5,856 nucleotides of DNA from DATEZO01 sp035255485 (GCA_035255485.1 DATEZO010000130.1:1-5856), one strand, 5' to 3'; counted from the first letter of the stretch, positions 1 through 5,856 are shown. The notes: generated from the sequence alone by a model not told the origin. Translations and numbers: made by a program.

Positions 1-117
1 GTAGTTGCCCATTTCTTCGCCCAGCCGCTGCATTTGCCAACCGAAGGCCGACTCGTAAAACGTGGCCATCCGGTCCCGATTGTCATACGGCATTTCAAAG
101 TGGACCACAGGATGCAT
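1..117 (-). CDS. VOC-family (glyoxalase-fold) protein, N-terminal part only
   Basis: The reverse strand opens with ATG at 117-115 and reads 39 codons without a stop to the window edge, so the C-terminal part is missing. The peptide begins MHPVVHFEMPYDNRDRMATF and continues YESAFGWQMQRLGEEMGNY. This is the typical first beta-alpha unit of the vicinal-oxygen-chelate fold: a His on the first strand (VVHFEM), then a helix with F-Y-x-x-A-F-G-W. In metal-dependent members the strand-1 His is a ligand, but the other ligands lie outside the window, so no reaction can be assigned. A strong GGAGG (123-127) sits five bases from the ATG and fixes the start. It lies 59 bases downstream of the SRPBCC gene on the same strand, so the two are probably cotranscribed. 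Family assignment is by recognition of the motif; the function (lyase, dioxygenase or drug binding) is open. Confidence 0.8.
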   Translation of the reverse strand, partial: MHPVVHFEMPYDNRDRMATFYESAFGWQMQRLGEEMGNY

Positions 118-147
118 TTTTTCCTCCATTTGCGTTGTTGCGGGAAT

Positions 148-166
148 GCCTTCCCGGCGGAAAGGC
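148..166 (-). other. intercistronic hairpin between the SRPBCC and VOC genes
   Basis: On the minus strand GCCTTTCC and GGGAAGGC form an eight-pair stem (one G-U pair) closed by a three-base loop. It lies in the 59-base spacer, about 20 bases ahead of the VOC ribosome-binding site. No U-run follows, so it is not a classical intrinsic terminator. It could stabilise the upstream transcript or tune expression of the second gene; that role is inference. Confidence 0.4.
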
Positions 167-176
167 TGCCGGCCTG

Positions 177-659
177 TTACATCTTCGCCATGAGCGCGGC
201 GAGCTGATCGGTGCATTGGCCCCACCCCTGGTGAAAGCCCATACGCTCGTGTGCCTCGCGATCGGCCACCGTCCAGTGCCGAACGCGGGCGGTGTATCGT
301 GTTTTTCCGCCCTCCTCTTCGAAGGTCAGGATTGCCGTCATGAACGGCTTGGCCGAGGGTTCCCACGCCGTCGTGTAGGCATCGGTGAACACGAGCCGTT
401 TATTTTCGACCACTTCGAGATAGACCCCGCGGTTGGGAAATTCGTTGCCATCGGGGCCGCGCATGACAATCAGGCTCGCGCCGCCCGGGCGGACATCGAG
501 TTCGGCTACCGGCGTCGTCCACGGACTGGGGGCGAACCACTGCTTGAGCAACGCGGGGTCGGTCCATGCCTTGAAGACTTTTTCGCGCGGCGCATCAATC
601 ATGCGGCTCAGCACCAGCTCGCGCTCCACGGTCTTGGCATTGTCCTCGGCGGCAGTCAT
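177..659 (-). CDS. SRPBCC-family protein (AHSA1/polyketide-cyclase-like)
   Basis: A 160-residue soluble protein of the START/Bet v1-like SRPBCC superfamily, of the AHSA1 (activator of Hsp90 ATPase C-terminal-like) branch common in bacteria. Visible signatures are the first strand and helix RMIDAPREKVFKAWTDP (residues 19-35), then LLKQWFAP (37-44), a DVRPGG turn (55-60), the N-R-G-V-Y-L-E-V strand (76-83), a T-x-x-LTFEE strand (108-115), and a C-terminal amphipathic helix HQGWGQCTDQLAALM (143-157) of the kind that closes the ligand cavity. The length is normal for the family. No signal peptide or membrane segment is present. The ATG at 659 has AAAGGA nine bases upstream. Such proteins bind small hydrophobic ligands in an internal pocket, and most have no known reaction. 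It leads a probable two-gene unit with the VOC gene; this pairing is often seen in bacterial genomes. The family is secure, the biochemical role unknown. Confidence 0.9.
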   Translation of the reverse strand: MTAAEDNAKTVERELVLSRMIDAPREKVFKAWTDPALLKQWFAPSPWTTPVAELDVRPGGASLIVMRGPDGNEFPNRGVYLEVVENKRLVFTDAYTTAWEPSAKPFMTAILTFEEEGGKTRYTARVRHWTVADREAHERMGFHQGWGQCTDQLAALMAKM

Positions 660-1003
660 GGTCCTATTTCCTTTCGGTTACGGTTTTCTGTGGCGCAGGC
701 AGCGTTGCAAACGTGCAAGGAATACGCCGTAACGTGCGGGTCTTGTTTTACTTTCGCAAAGATGAATGCCACTTGCAAGGTGATTTGCATGTGTTCTGTT
801 TTCAAGCATAGTGCCGCGCTGCACTCGTGACGGATGATTAATATTCTTTTGATCCTGCGCCGACAGGCGGGGCAAATAAACTGCGGGCTGTCTCCGGCTT
901 TCCGCGTTTTCTGTTTTCCCTGTTTTCGTGCCGGGCGGCAGTCACCCTAGTATACGGCAAGCTGCCATCATTGCGGCTTCCCAGGCAAGGCTGTGTCTTT
1001 GTC
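660..1003. other. non-coding gap upstream of the SRPBCC gene
   Basis: These 344 bases separate the end of the PAS-GGDEF-EAL gene from the start of the SRPBCC gene, so they should contain the terminator of the former and the promoter of the latter. Apart from the SRPBCC ribosome-binding site (AAAGGA, 669-674) I found nothing firm. There is no stem followed by a T-run, and no -35/-10 pair better than about three of six matches in each hexamer. A TTGCAA near 773-778 and an AATATT-rich patch near 838-846 are possible promoter elements but weak. Short open frames here have no recognisable protein character. Confidence 0.5.
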
Positions 1004-3910
1004 TCAATGAAAATCATTAAAGACGACGGTGTCGCTCAAATCCTGGAACCCGTTGGCGCGAGACCAATGGTTGCTCATCATCATCTCTTCAAATTTTTCC
1101 GCTGGCACTGGCGGACAGAATATGAAACCTTGTGCGCTGGTGCATTCCCTCGATTTCAGATAGGTCAGTTGCTCGATAGTCTCGACGCCGCCGGCGGAGA
1201 CATCGATGCCAAGATCATGCGCCAGGTGGATGATGGCGGAGGTAATGGCGGAATCCTTGTGCCGATGTGGCAGATGCTGTACGAAGGCTCTGTCGATTTT
1301 CAGGCTGTCGACTTCAAATTCCATGAGATCGATCAGCGATGTGGCGCCCGTGCCGTAATTGTCGATCGTAACGCGCACGCCGAGCGCACGCAGTTCGATC
1401 AGTTGCCCCTTGATTTCCGGATGCGCTGCGAGCATCGACTCGCTGACCTCCAGCTCCAGGCTGGACGGCGCCAGCGCTGTCTCTTGCAGTATCGGATGAA
1501 TCATCCTGGCAAATTCCGGGTTGCCGAATTGTCGCGCGGAGCAATTGACGGAAATGCGCAAGCCCGCCAGGCCTTGCTCTTGCCATTGCCTGACTTGCCA
1601 ACACGCCTGGCGCAATGCCCAGTCGCCGATTTCAACAATCAGCCCGGTGTTTTCCGCCGCGGCGAGGAAATCGTCGGGCAACATCAGTTCGAGATCGGAC
1701 ACTTGCCATCGCAGCAGTGCTTCGACCGTCGATATGGTCCAGCTGGCCAAGTCGATCTGCGGCTGATAATACAACTTGAATTTGCCGTTCGCCAATGCAT
1801 TGCGCAATGCTTGTTCGCGATATTTTTCCGCATTCTTTTCCGTCTCCAGCCCTGTGGCATAGCGCCAGAAATTGCCCCTGCCGCCGTTTTTTGCCTTGTA
1901 TAGCGCAAGATCCGAGCGCTTCAGCAAATCCACCGGATTATTCGCATCTGCCGGATACATACTGATGCCGACGCTTGCCCCGATCACGACTTCGTTCCCG
2001 TCAATGTCATAGGGAAGGCTCAGTTCCGTAATCAGCTTGCGTGCAAGCGTCTCGGCCGCCTGCGGCTGCGACACATCGATCTGGATCACGACGAATTCAT
2101 CACCGCCCAGGCGCGCCACAAAATCGGTTTCCCGCAGTGATGTCAAAATGCGGCGCGCGACTTTCTGCAACAACAGGTCGCCCACATGATGGCCGAAGGT
2201 ATCATTCACCTGCTTGAAGCGGTCCAGGTCGAGCAGCAGCACCGCCACTGGAAATTGTGTGCGTTCCGATAGCGCGATCGCCTGGTGCAACTGATTGCTG
2301 AATTGCACCCGGTTCGGCAATTCGGTCAATGCATCATGGTTTGCAAGATAGTGCGTTTTTTCCTCAGCCAGTCGCTGGGCGGTCTGGTCCCGCATGATCT
2401 TGACAAAGCCGCGGATGCTGCCGTCTTCATTCAGCAATGGCGTGACAGTGCCATTTGCCCAAAAGCGTGTTCCGTCCGGCCTGAGATGCCAGCGGATATC
2501 ATGCGCTTTCCCGGTTGTTCTTGCCTTGTCCAGTTCATGCCAGGGTTGCCCAATGCTGCGGTCTTCCGGCGTAAATATCATGGAAATCGGCTTTCCTGTC
2601 GCGTCTTCTGGCGCCATGCCCAGCATCAGTTCCGCGCCTCGATTCCAGCTGATGATGGCGCCGTCCGGATCGGTCGCGATGATGGCGTAATCGGGCGTCG
2701 TTTCCACGATCAGGCGATAGTTTTCCTGCAATTCCCGAAACGACTGTTCCAATCGCATGCGTTCGGTAATGTCGGTATTGGTTTCCAGATAGCGCAATGG
2801 ATATTTGTCATCGGCATCCATTACCCATTGGCTGGCCACGATGATTTCCCGGCCGCTTTTCGCCTGCTGCCGCAGCTCGCCCTCCCAATGGTGCTGTTCG
2901 GCCATGACTTGGCGTATTTCTTCCAGCGGTATCGGATAGCGCGTTTTCAGCAAGGCATGGCTATTCTGCCCAATCGCTTCCTGCTTCGTGTAGCCATAGA
3001 GTTCTTCGGCGTGGCGATTCCAGTAGGTGACCGTATCCTTGCTGTCCCGCACCAGGATCGCGTCATGCGTCAGATCCAGAAGGCTTGCCTGTTCCTTGAG
3101 CAAATCGGCTTGCTGCGCCAGGTCCGTTTCCCGCCGGCGCTGCTCGGTGATGTCATGAAACACCACCACGCCGCCAATCAGCGCGCCGCTGTTGTCGATC
3201 AGCGGCGTGGCATTCACGCTTACCCATATGCCTTCCGGAATTCGCTCCTGGCGCACCAGGCCGATCAATCCATTGACCTGTTCGCCGCGAAGCGCGCGTG
3301 CCATGGGCCGGTCGCCTTCCGGAAACGGCGTTGAACCGTCCGGCTGGATCAGGCAGTAATCCAGGAACGACTGGCTGAAGGTGTCCTGCTCGATATTGAG
3401 CAGGTGTTGTGCGGCAGGATTGACCATGATGAGCCGCCTGGATGTATCTGCGACGACAACTGCGCCTGCCATGCTGTTCAGGATCGATTTGGTAAGAGCT
3501 TCATGGCGGTGCACTTCTTCCTGCAGCTTCTTGTGCAAGGATATATCGCGCAGCGATGCGGAAAAGATGGGACGGCCGCTGCCGACCACGATAGCCGTGA
3601 CCGTCAGTTCAACCGGAATTTCCGTGCCATCCTTGCGTAGCGCGAATAGTTCGATGGGACGACCGAAGATATGGTCTTTTCCCGTCGCCAGGAAATGACT
3701 CAGGCCTGCAAGATGCGCCGCTTTATATCTTTGCGGAATGATGGTATCGGTAAGCGTCATGCCAAGCACGTCATCTTTTTTCCAACCGAAGATGTTTTCC
3801 GCCTGCATGGTCCATTCGACGATGCGATTATGTTCGTCAATTGCAATGAAGGCATCGATCGCATGATCCAGGATCAGGCGATACAACTCTTCGGGCCGGG
3901 ACAAGGACAT
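1004..3910 (-). CDS. PAS(x4)-GGDEF-EAL c-di-GMP signalling protein
   Basis: A 968-residue cytoplasmic protein with no signal peptide or membrane segment. Four PAS domains lie at about 5-125, 136-256, 271-385 and 392-513, each ending in a PAC-like strand (SLRDIS, FHDITEQR, NTDITER, MRDQT). GGDEF (about 516-685) has DLDRFKQVND at 561-570, GGDEF at 602-606 and an RxxD inhibitory site, R593-E-T-D596, five residues before it, so diguanylate cyclase activity with product inhibition is expected. EAL (about 695-945) keeps E730-A-L, N789, E821, D850, K871 and Q927. However, the usual DDFG is D-N-Y-G (N851) and the usual AEGVE is A-G-G-V-E (G907), so c-di-GMP hydrolysis is doubtful. The ATG at 3910 follows GGGAGA four bases upstream. 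The gene stands alone, 158 bases from its upstream neighbour, and appears to be its own unit. Inference: several sensory inputs feed a cyclase, with EAL perhaps kept for binding. Target and signal are unknown. Confidence 0.95.
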   Translation of the reverse strand: MSLSRPEELYRLILDHAIDAFIAIDEHNRIVEWTMQAENIFGWKKDDVLGMTLTDTIIPQRYKAAHLAGLSHFLATGKDHIFGRPIELFALRKDGTEIPVELTVTAIVVGSGRPIFSASLRDISLHKKLQEEVHRHEALTKSILNSMAGAVVVADTSRRLIMVNPAAQHLLNIEQDTFSQSFLDYCLIQPDGSTPFPEGDRPMARALRGEQVNGLIGLVRQERIPEGIWVSVNATPLIDNSGALIGGVVVFHDITEQRRRETDLAQQADLLKEQASLLDLTHDAILVRDSKDTVTYWNRHAEELYGYTKQEAIGQNSHALLKTRYPIPLEEIRQVMAEQHHWEGELRQQAKSGREIIVASQWVMDADDKYPLRYLETNTDITERMRLEQSFRELQENYRLIVETTPDYAIIATDPDGAIISWNRGAELMLGMAPEDATGKPISMIFTPEDRSIGQPWHELDKARTTGKAHDIRWHLRPDGTRFWANGTVTPLLNEDGSIRGFVKIMRDQTAQRLAEEKTHYLANHDALTELPNRVQFSNQLHQAIALSERTQFPVAVLLLDLDRFKQVNDTFGHHVGDLLLQKVARRILTSLRETDFVARLGGDEFVVIQIDVSQPQAAETLARKLITELSLPYDIDGNEVVIGASVGISMYPADANNPVDLLKRSDLALYKAKNGGRGNFWRYATGLETEKNAEKYREQALRNALANGKFKLYYQPQIDLASWTISTVEALLRWQVSDLELMLPDDFLAAAENTGLIVEIGDWALRQACWQVRQWQEQGLAGLRISVNCSARQFGNPEFARMIHPILQETALAPSSLELEVSESMLAAHPEIKGQLIELRALGVRVTIDNYGTGATSLIDLMEFEVDSLKIDRAFVQHLPHRHKDSAITSAIIHLAHDLGIDVSAGGVETIEQLTYLKSRECTSAQGFIFCPPVPAEKFEEMMMSNHWSRANGFQDLSDTVVFNDFH

Positions 3911-3981
3911 GACATCTCCCGTTAATGGTCAGATAGGAATAGGACCTTTGCCGGGATTCATGGTTTCATATGGAACAGTCA

Positions 3982-3997
3982 TGCCCGGATGCGGGCA
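3982..3997. repeat. perfect hairpin TGCCCG-4-CGGGCA upstream of the GGDEF-EAL gene
   Basis: Six perfect base pairs around a four-base loop, about 70 bases upstream of the start codon at 3910. It could be an operator or a weak transcript end for the radical SAM gene. There is no T-run on either side, so a standard terminator is not supported. Confidence 0.4.
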
Positions 3998-4014
3998 CGA
4001 TAGCGGCAGGCAAT

Positions 4015-4078
4015 GGCTGCTGACGTCAGTTGATGTTGCCAGGCAACTGGTCGATGCGTATCGTCGTGTCAGGCAGCC
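4015..4078 (-). repeat. nested inverted repeats spanning the radical SAM stop codon
   Basis: On the minus strand GGCTGCCTGAC (4078-4068, including the TGA stop at 4071-4069) can pair with GTCAGCAGCC (4024-4015): ten pairs with one bulged base. Inside this lies a perfect short inverted repeat, GTTGCC-A-GGCAAC (4035-4047), and the inner edge overlaps a ten-base palindrome CTGACGTCAG (4020-4029). In RNA this would give a two-tier structure at the 3' end of the radical SAM message. No U-tract follows. A role as transcript end or stabiliser is inference; part of it may be an operator for the downstream gene. Confidence 0.35.
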
Positions 4079-5562
4079 AGATGTCGTGCCTGTCGCTGCG
4101 GCAGCGCTTCATGTTTTGCGGCGTGTTCAGCCAGATGCTGCCGGCGTGTCTTGCCGGCATGGTCGTTTGCGAGCGTTGCGGCGATCGTTTCGGCGGCGAT
4201 GCCGCGCTCCTGCGCCCATGTTGCTACCAGCGCCGCCAGCCGGTCGAGCGCAATCCGGTGCGTTGCATCGGCCTTTTCATACAGCCAGTCGGACAAGGCA
4301 ATGAAATTGGCGAACGGCGCAGTGCCCAGGATCAGCGGCAGCGTATTCTGGAAGCGCCCCGAATTGGCAATCATGTCCCAGTAGCGCGCAAAGCGCACCA
4401 GCCGCTGCATGGTGGCGAAATCGACGCGATCGGTCGACAGGATGGTGTACGGCGGATAGGGATCGAACACCAGCCGGAAAGTCTCGGTATGGCGGATGAT
4501 CGGCGTGCCGCGCAGGCGCTTCAGGATGCCGAACTGGATCTCGTGCGGCCCCACGGCATGGAGCCGGTCGAAGCCGCGTCCGAAGCTGTCGATGTCTTCG
4601 CCCGGCAGGCCGGCGATCAGGTCGACATGCAGATGGGCGTGCGAATGCCGGCACAGCCAGAGCAGGTTGTCGGCCGCCTTGTCGTTGTCCTGCTTGCGGC
4701 TGATCAGCGCTTGCACTTCGGGATTGAAGCTCTGGATGCCGAGTTCGAGCTGCAGCGTGCCGGGCGGGAACTGGGCGATTGCCTCCTTCAGCGCGGCGGG
4801 CAATTGGTCCGGCACCACTTCGAAATGCGCATACACCGGATCATCCGGATGCGCTGTCAGCTTGTCGAGGAAGAACTGCATGATGCGCAGGCTCGACTTG
4901 ATGTTGAGGTTGAAAGTGCGGTCGACAAACTTGAAGCGCCGCGCGCCGCGCGCATGCAGGGCTTCCAGTGCGGCCATGAACGCATCCAGGTCGAACGGCC
5001 AGGCGGTCTTGTCGAGCGACGACAGGCAGAATTCGCACTTGAACGGACAGCCGCGCGACGCTTCCACATACAGTGTGCGGTGCGCGATATCGTCGGCGTC
5101 ATACAGCGCATACGGTAGCTGGATATCCGTCAGGGGCGCCTGCACGCCGGCGTGGATTTTCATCAGTGGCTGCGGGCCATGCAATATCTGCCGGCACAAT
5201 TGCGGGAAGGTCACCTCGCCCCAGCCGGTCACCAGGTAATCAGCCATCTGCACGATCGGCTGCAATTCCGGTTCGTGCGACACTTCCGGCCCGCCCAGCA
5301 CGAGCACCACCTCGGGCGCCACGCGCTTGAGCATCGCCACCACCCTGGCCATTTCCTCTGCATTCCAGATATACACGCCAAGGCCGATGATGCGCGGCTG
5401 GCGCGCCAGCAGCTTCTCGACAATCTCGGTCGTCTTGCCATCGATCACGAATTCCATCAAGGCAGTCTGCTCTCGCAGGTCGCCCATGTTGGCAAGCAGA
5501 TAGCGCATGCCGAGCGAGGCATGCGCATAACGGGAATTGAGGGCGGCAAGCAGGATGGTCAT
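4069..5562 (-). CDS. B12-binding-domain radical SAM protein, DUF4080-like
   Basis: From the ATG at 5562 the product has 497 residues and begins MTILLAALNSRYAHASLG; an in-frame TTG at 5577 would add five. Numbered from the ATG, about 1-135 form a Rossmann-like cobalamin-binding domain (GLGVYIW, VLVLGGPEVSHEPE, ADYLVTGWGE). No DxHxxG lower-ligand motif is seen, as is usual in B12-radical SAM enzymes. The radical SAM core follows with the 4Fe-4S motif C172-P-F-K-C176-E-F-C179 in EASRGCPFKCEFC, FKFVDRTFN, LELGIQSFN and HVDLIAGLPGE. The remaining C-terminus (FGILKRLRGTPI, PPYTILSTD, RFARYWDMIANSGRF) resembles DUF4080. Enzymes of this class cleave SAM reductively and many methylate or rearrange unactivated carbons with cobalamin; the substrate here is unknown. 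I prefer the ATG because related proteins usually begin near this strand, but no Shine-Dalgarno lies close to either start. The tail is rich in Ala, His, Arg and Gln. Probably cytoplasmic. Confidence 0.9.
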   Translation of the reverse strand: MTILLAALNSRYAHASLGMRYLLANMGDLREQTALMEFVIDGKTTEIVEKLLARQPRIIGLGVYIWNAEEMARVVAMLKRVAPEVVLVLGGPEVSHEPELQPIVQMADYLVTGWGEVTFPQLCRQILHGPQPLMKIHAGVQAPLTDIQLPYALYDADDIAHRTLYVEASRGCPFKCEFCLSSLDKTAWPFDLDAFMAALEALHARGARRFKFVDRTFNLNIKSSLRIMQFFLDKLTAHPDDPVYAHFEVVPDQLPAALKEAIAQFPPGTLQLELGIQSFNPEVQALISRKQDNDKAADNLLWLCRHSHAHLHVDLIAGLPGEDIDSFGRGFDRLHAVGPHEIQFGILKRLRGTPIIRHTETFRLVFDPYPPYTILSTDRVDFATMQRLVRFARYWDMIANSGRFQNTLPLILGTAPFANFIALSDWLYEKADATHRIALDRLAALVATWAQERGIAAETIAATLANDHAGKTRRQHLAEHAAKHEALPQRQARHLAA

Positions 5563-5591
5563 TGCGAGAGGCGGCAAGGCGAAACCGCCAT
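5559..5591 (-). CDS. possible 10-residue leader ORF overlapping the radical SAM start
   Basis: An ATG at 5591-5589 opens a short frame, MAVSPCRLSQ, whose TGA stop (5561-5559) overlaps the radical SAM ATG as ATGA. A perfect AGGAGG lies 11 bases upstream and is the only strong ribosome-binding site near the gene. The layout suggests translational coupling, where ribosomes finishing the leader restart on the radical SAM frame. The sequence has no recognisable family and could be chance. A compact repeat GGCGG...CCGCC falls inside the mini-ORF. Confidence 0.25.
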   Translation of the reverse strand: MAVSPCRLSQ

Positions 5592-5602
5592 TTTACGCGT
5601 GC

Positions 5603-5608
5603 CCTCCT
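5603..5608 (-). promoter_or_regulatory. AGGAGG ribosome-binding site, offset from the radical SAM start
   Basis: A perfect AGGAGG on the minus strand. It is 11 bases from the ATG of the mini-ORF (5591), 25 from the TTG (5577) and 40 from the preferred ATG (5562). It therefore fits the mini-ORF best and cannot serve the main start directly. Confidence 0.45.
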
Positions 5609-5648
5609 GCACGTGCTGCGGCTATTTCAGGAGTCCGTGCTGTTGCAT

Positions 5649-5731
5649 GACGCTGCACTCTTGCAATTCCTTGATGCATCAGTAGCAAAAGCAATATCCG
5701 GAATTGCAACCGGGTAATGCATTGCAGCGTC
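5649..5731. repeat. nested inverted repeats in the region upstream of the radical SAM gene
   Basis: Two perfect arm pairs are nested. The outer pair is GACGCTGCA (5649-5657) with TGCAGCGTC (5723-5731), and the inner pair is TTGCAATTCC (5661-5670) with GGAATTGCAA (5700-5709). The loop begins with a ten-base palindrome TGATGCATCA (5672-5681). TGCA occurs seven times between 5644 and 5727. The element starts about 85 bases upstream of the radical SAM ATG and ends about 107 bases before the possible rightward start at 5839. Likely uses are a regulator-binding region or a folded 5' leader; neither strand shows a terminator-like T-run after it. No known riboswitch was recognised. Confidence 0.55.
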
Positions 5732-5838
5732 GGGCTTTGCGTTTGCGCAGAAAGCAGCCACCTTGGTGCACGCTATCATGGGTTCGGACAGTGCTGCGAT
5801 GGCACACCTCAGGCAAGCGATTTTCGAGGCGATTTACG

Positions 5839-5856
5839 ATGACAGCCGGCAATACA
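5839..5856 (+). CDS. possible start of a rightward gene, cut by the window edge
   Basis: ATG at 5839 gives M-T-A-G-N-T before the window ends. GAGG (5826-5829) lies nine bases upstream, an acceptable Shine-Dalgarno. A competing frame starts at ATG 5778 or ATG 5799, stays open to the edge, and reads MAHLRQAIFEAIYDDSRQY from 5799, which also looks protein-like but has a poorer ribosome-binding site. Only one of these can be right, and no family can be named from so little. If a gene starts here it is divergent from the radical SAM gene and shares the repeat-bearing intergenic region. Confidence 0.3.

Noticed and set aside
772..779. CTTGCAAG palindrome and repeated GTGCAAGG/TTGCAAGG sequences near 711-780
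   Set aside because: They are short, only two copies, and lack symmetric spacing to a promoter, so chance is a fair explanation.
135..830. Long plus-strand open frame over the SRPBCC gene
   Set aside because: It is the antisense shadow of a recognisable SRPBCC protein. The translated product has no family features and carries Arg/Gly/His-rich shadow composition.
678..875. 65-codon minus-strand ORF upstream of the SRPBCC gene
   Set aside because: No similarity to any family I know, no convincing ribosome-binding site, and a composition rich in Arg, His and Gln.
930..970. GGCAG...CTGCC inverted repeat around CTAGTATAC, considered as terminator or promoter
   Set aside because: The loop is about 20 bases, no T-run follows, and the TATACT on the minus strand lacks a matching -35 at 16 to 18 bases.
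2285..3334. 349-codon plus-strand open frame inside the PAS-GGDEF-EAL gene
   Set aside because: It is antisense to clearly conserved PAS and GGDEF domains, so its length is explained by codon bias on the true strand.
4030..5118. 362-codon plus-strand open frame over the radical SAM gene
   Set aside because: The opposite strand encodes an intact CxxxCxxC radical SAM protein. This frame is Gln/Arg/Val-rich with no recognisable motif.
5774..5779. TATCAT as a -10 box for a rightward gene
   Set aside because: Five of six matches to the -10 consensus, but no acceptable -35 lies 16 to 18 bases upstream.
5778..5856. Alternative rightward frame from ATG 5778 or 5799, open to the edge
   Set aside because: It reads plausibly as protein but has a weaker ribosome-binding site than ATG 5839. 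The window ends too soon to decide, so it is mentioned only as an alternative.

Overview
The window looks like chromosomal DNA of a GC-moderate proteobacterium. The C- or G-rich third codon positions, the purine-rich Shine-Dalgarno sites and the gene families suggest a betaproteobacterium, perhaps of the Burkholderiales/Oxalobacteraceae. That placement is an inference from style, since no rRNA or other marker is present. All well-supported genes lie on the minus strand. No mobile element, CRISPR array, tRNA or rRNA was seen.

Layout, left to right. Bases 1-117 hold the first 39 codons of a VOC (glyoxalase/bleomycin-resistance fold) protein that runs off the left edge. It is the second gene of a likely two-gene unit behind a complete SRPBCC/AHSA1-type protein (177-659), and a compact hairpin sits in the gap between them. 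Bases 660-1003 are a non-coding gap with no convincing signals. Bases 1004-3910 encode a large soluble c-di-GMP signalling protein, PAS-PAS-PAS-PAS-GGDEF-EAL. Its cyclase half keeps the active-site and inhibitory-site residues, but its phosphodiesterase half has lost two catalytic positions. Bases 3911-4068 are a short gap rich in small palindromes. Bases 4069-5562 encode a B12-binding-domain radical SAM protein with a DUF4080-like C-terminus. Upstream of it, 5563-5838 contains a possible 10-residue leader ORF whose stop overlaps the radical SAM start codon, and a striking nested inverted repeat (5649-5731). A rightward gene may begin at the extreme right edge.

Functionally these look like three independent units: a small stress or housekeeping pair of ligand-binding-fold proteins, a multi-input c-di-GMP enzyme predicted to act mainly as a diguanylate cyclase, and a cobalamin-type radical SAM enzyme of unknown substrate. 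Nothing in the sequence ties the three together beyond shared orientation. I do not see a clear new multi-gene system. The most worthwhile leads are the degenerate EAL domain, a FixL/DosP-like histidine in the first PAS domain, and the structured leader region upstream of the radical SAM gene.
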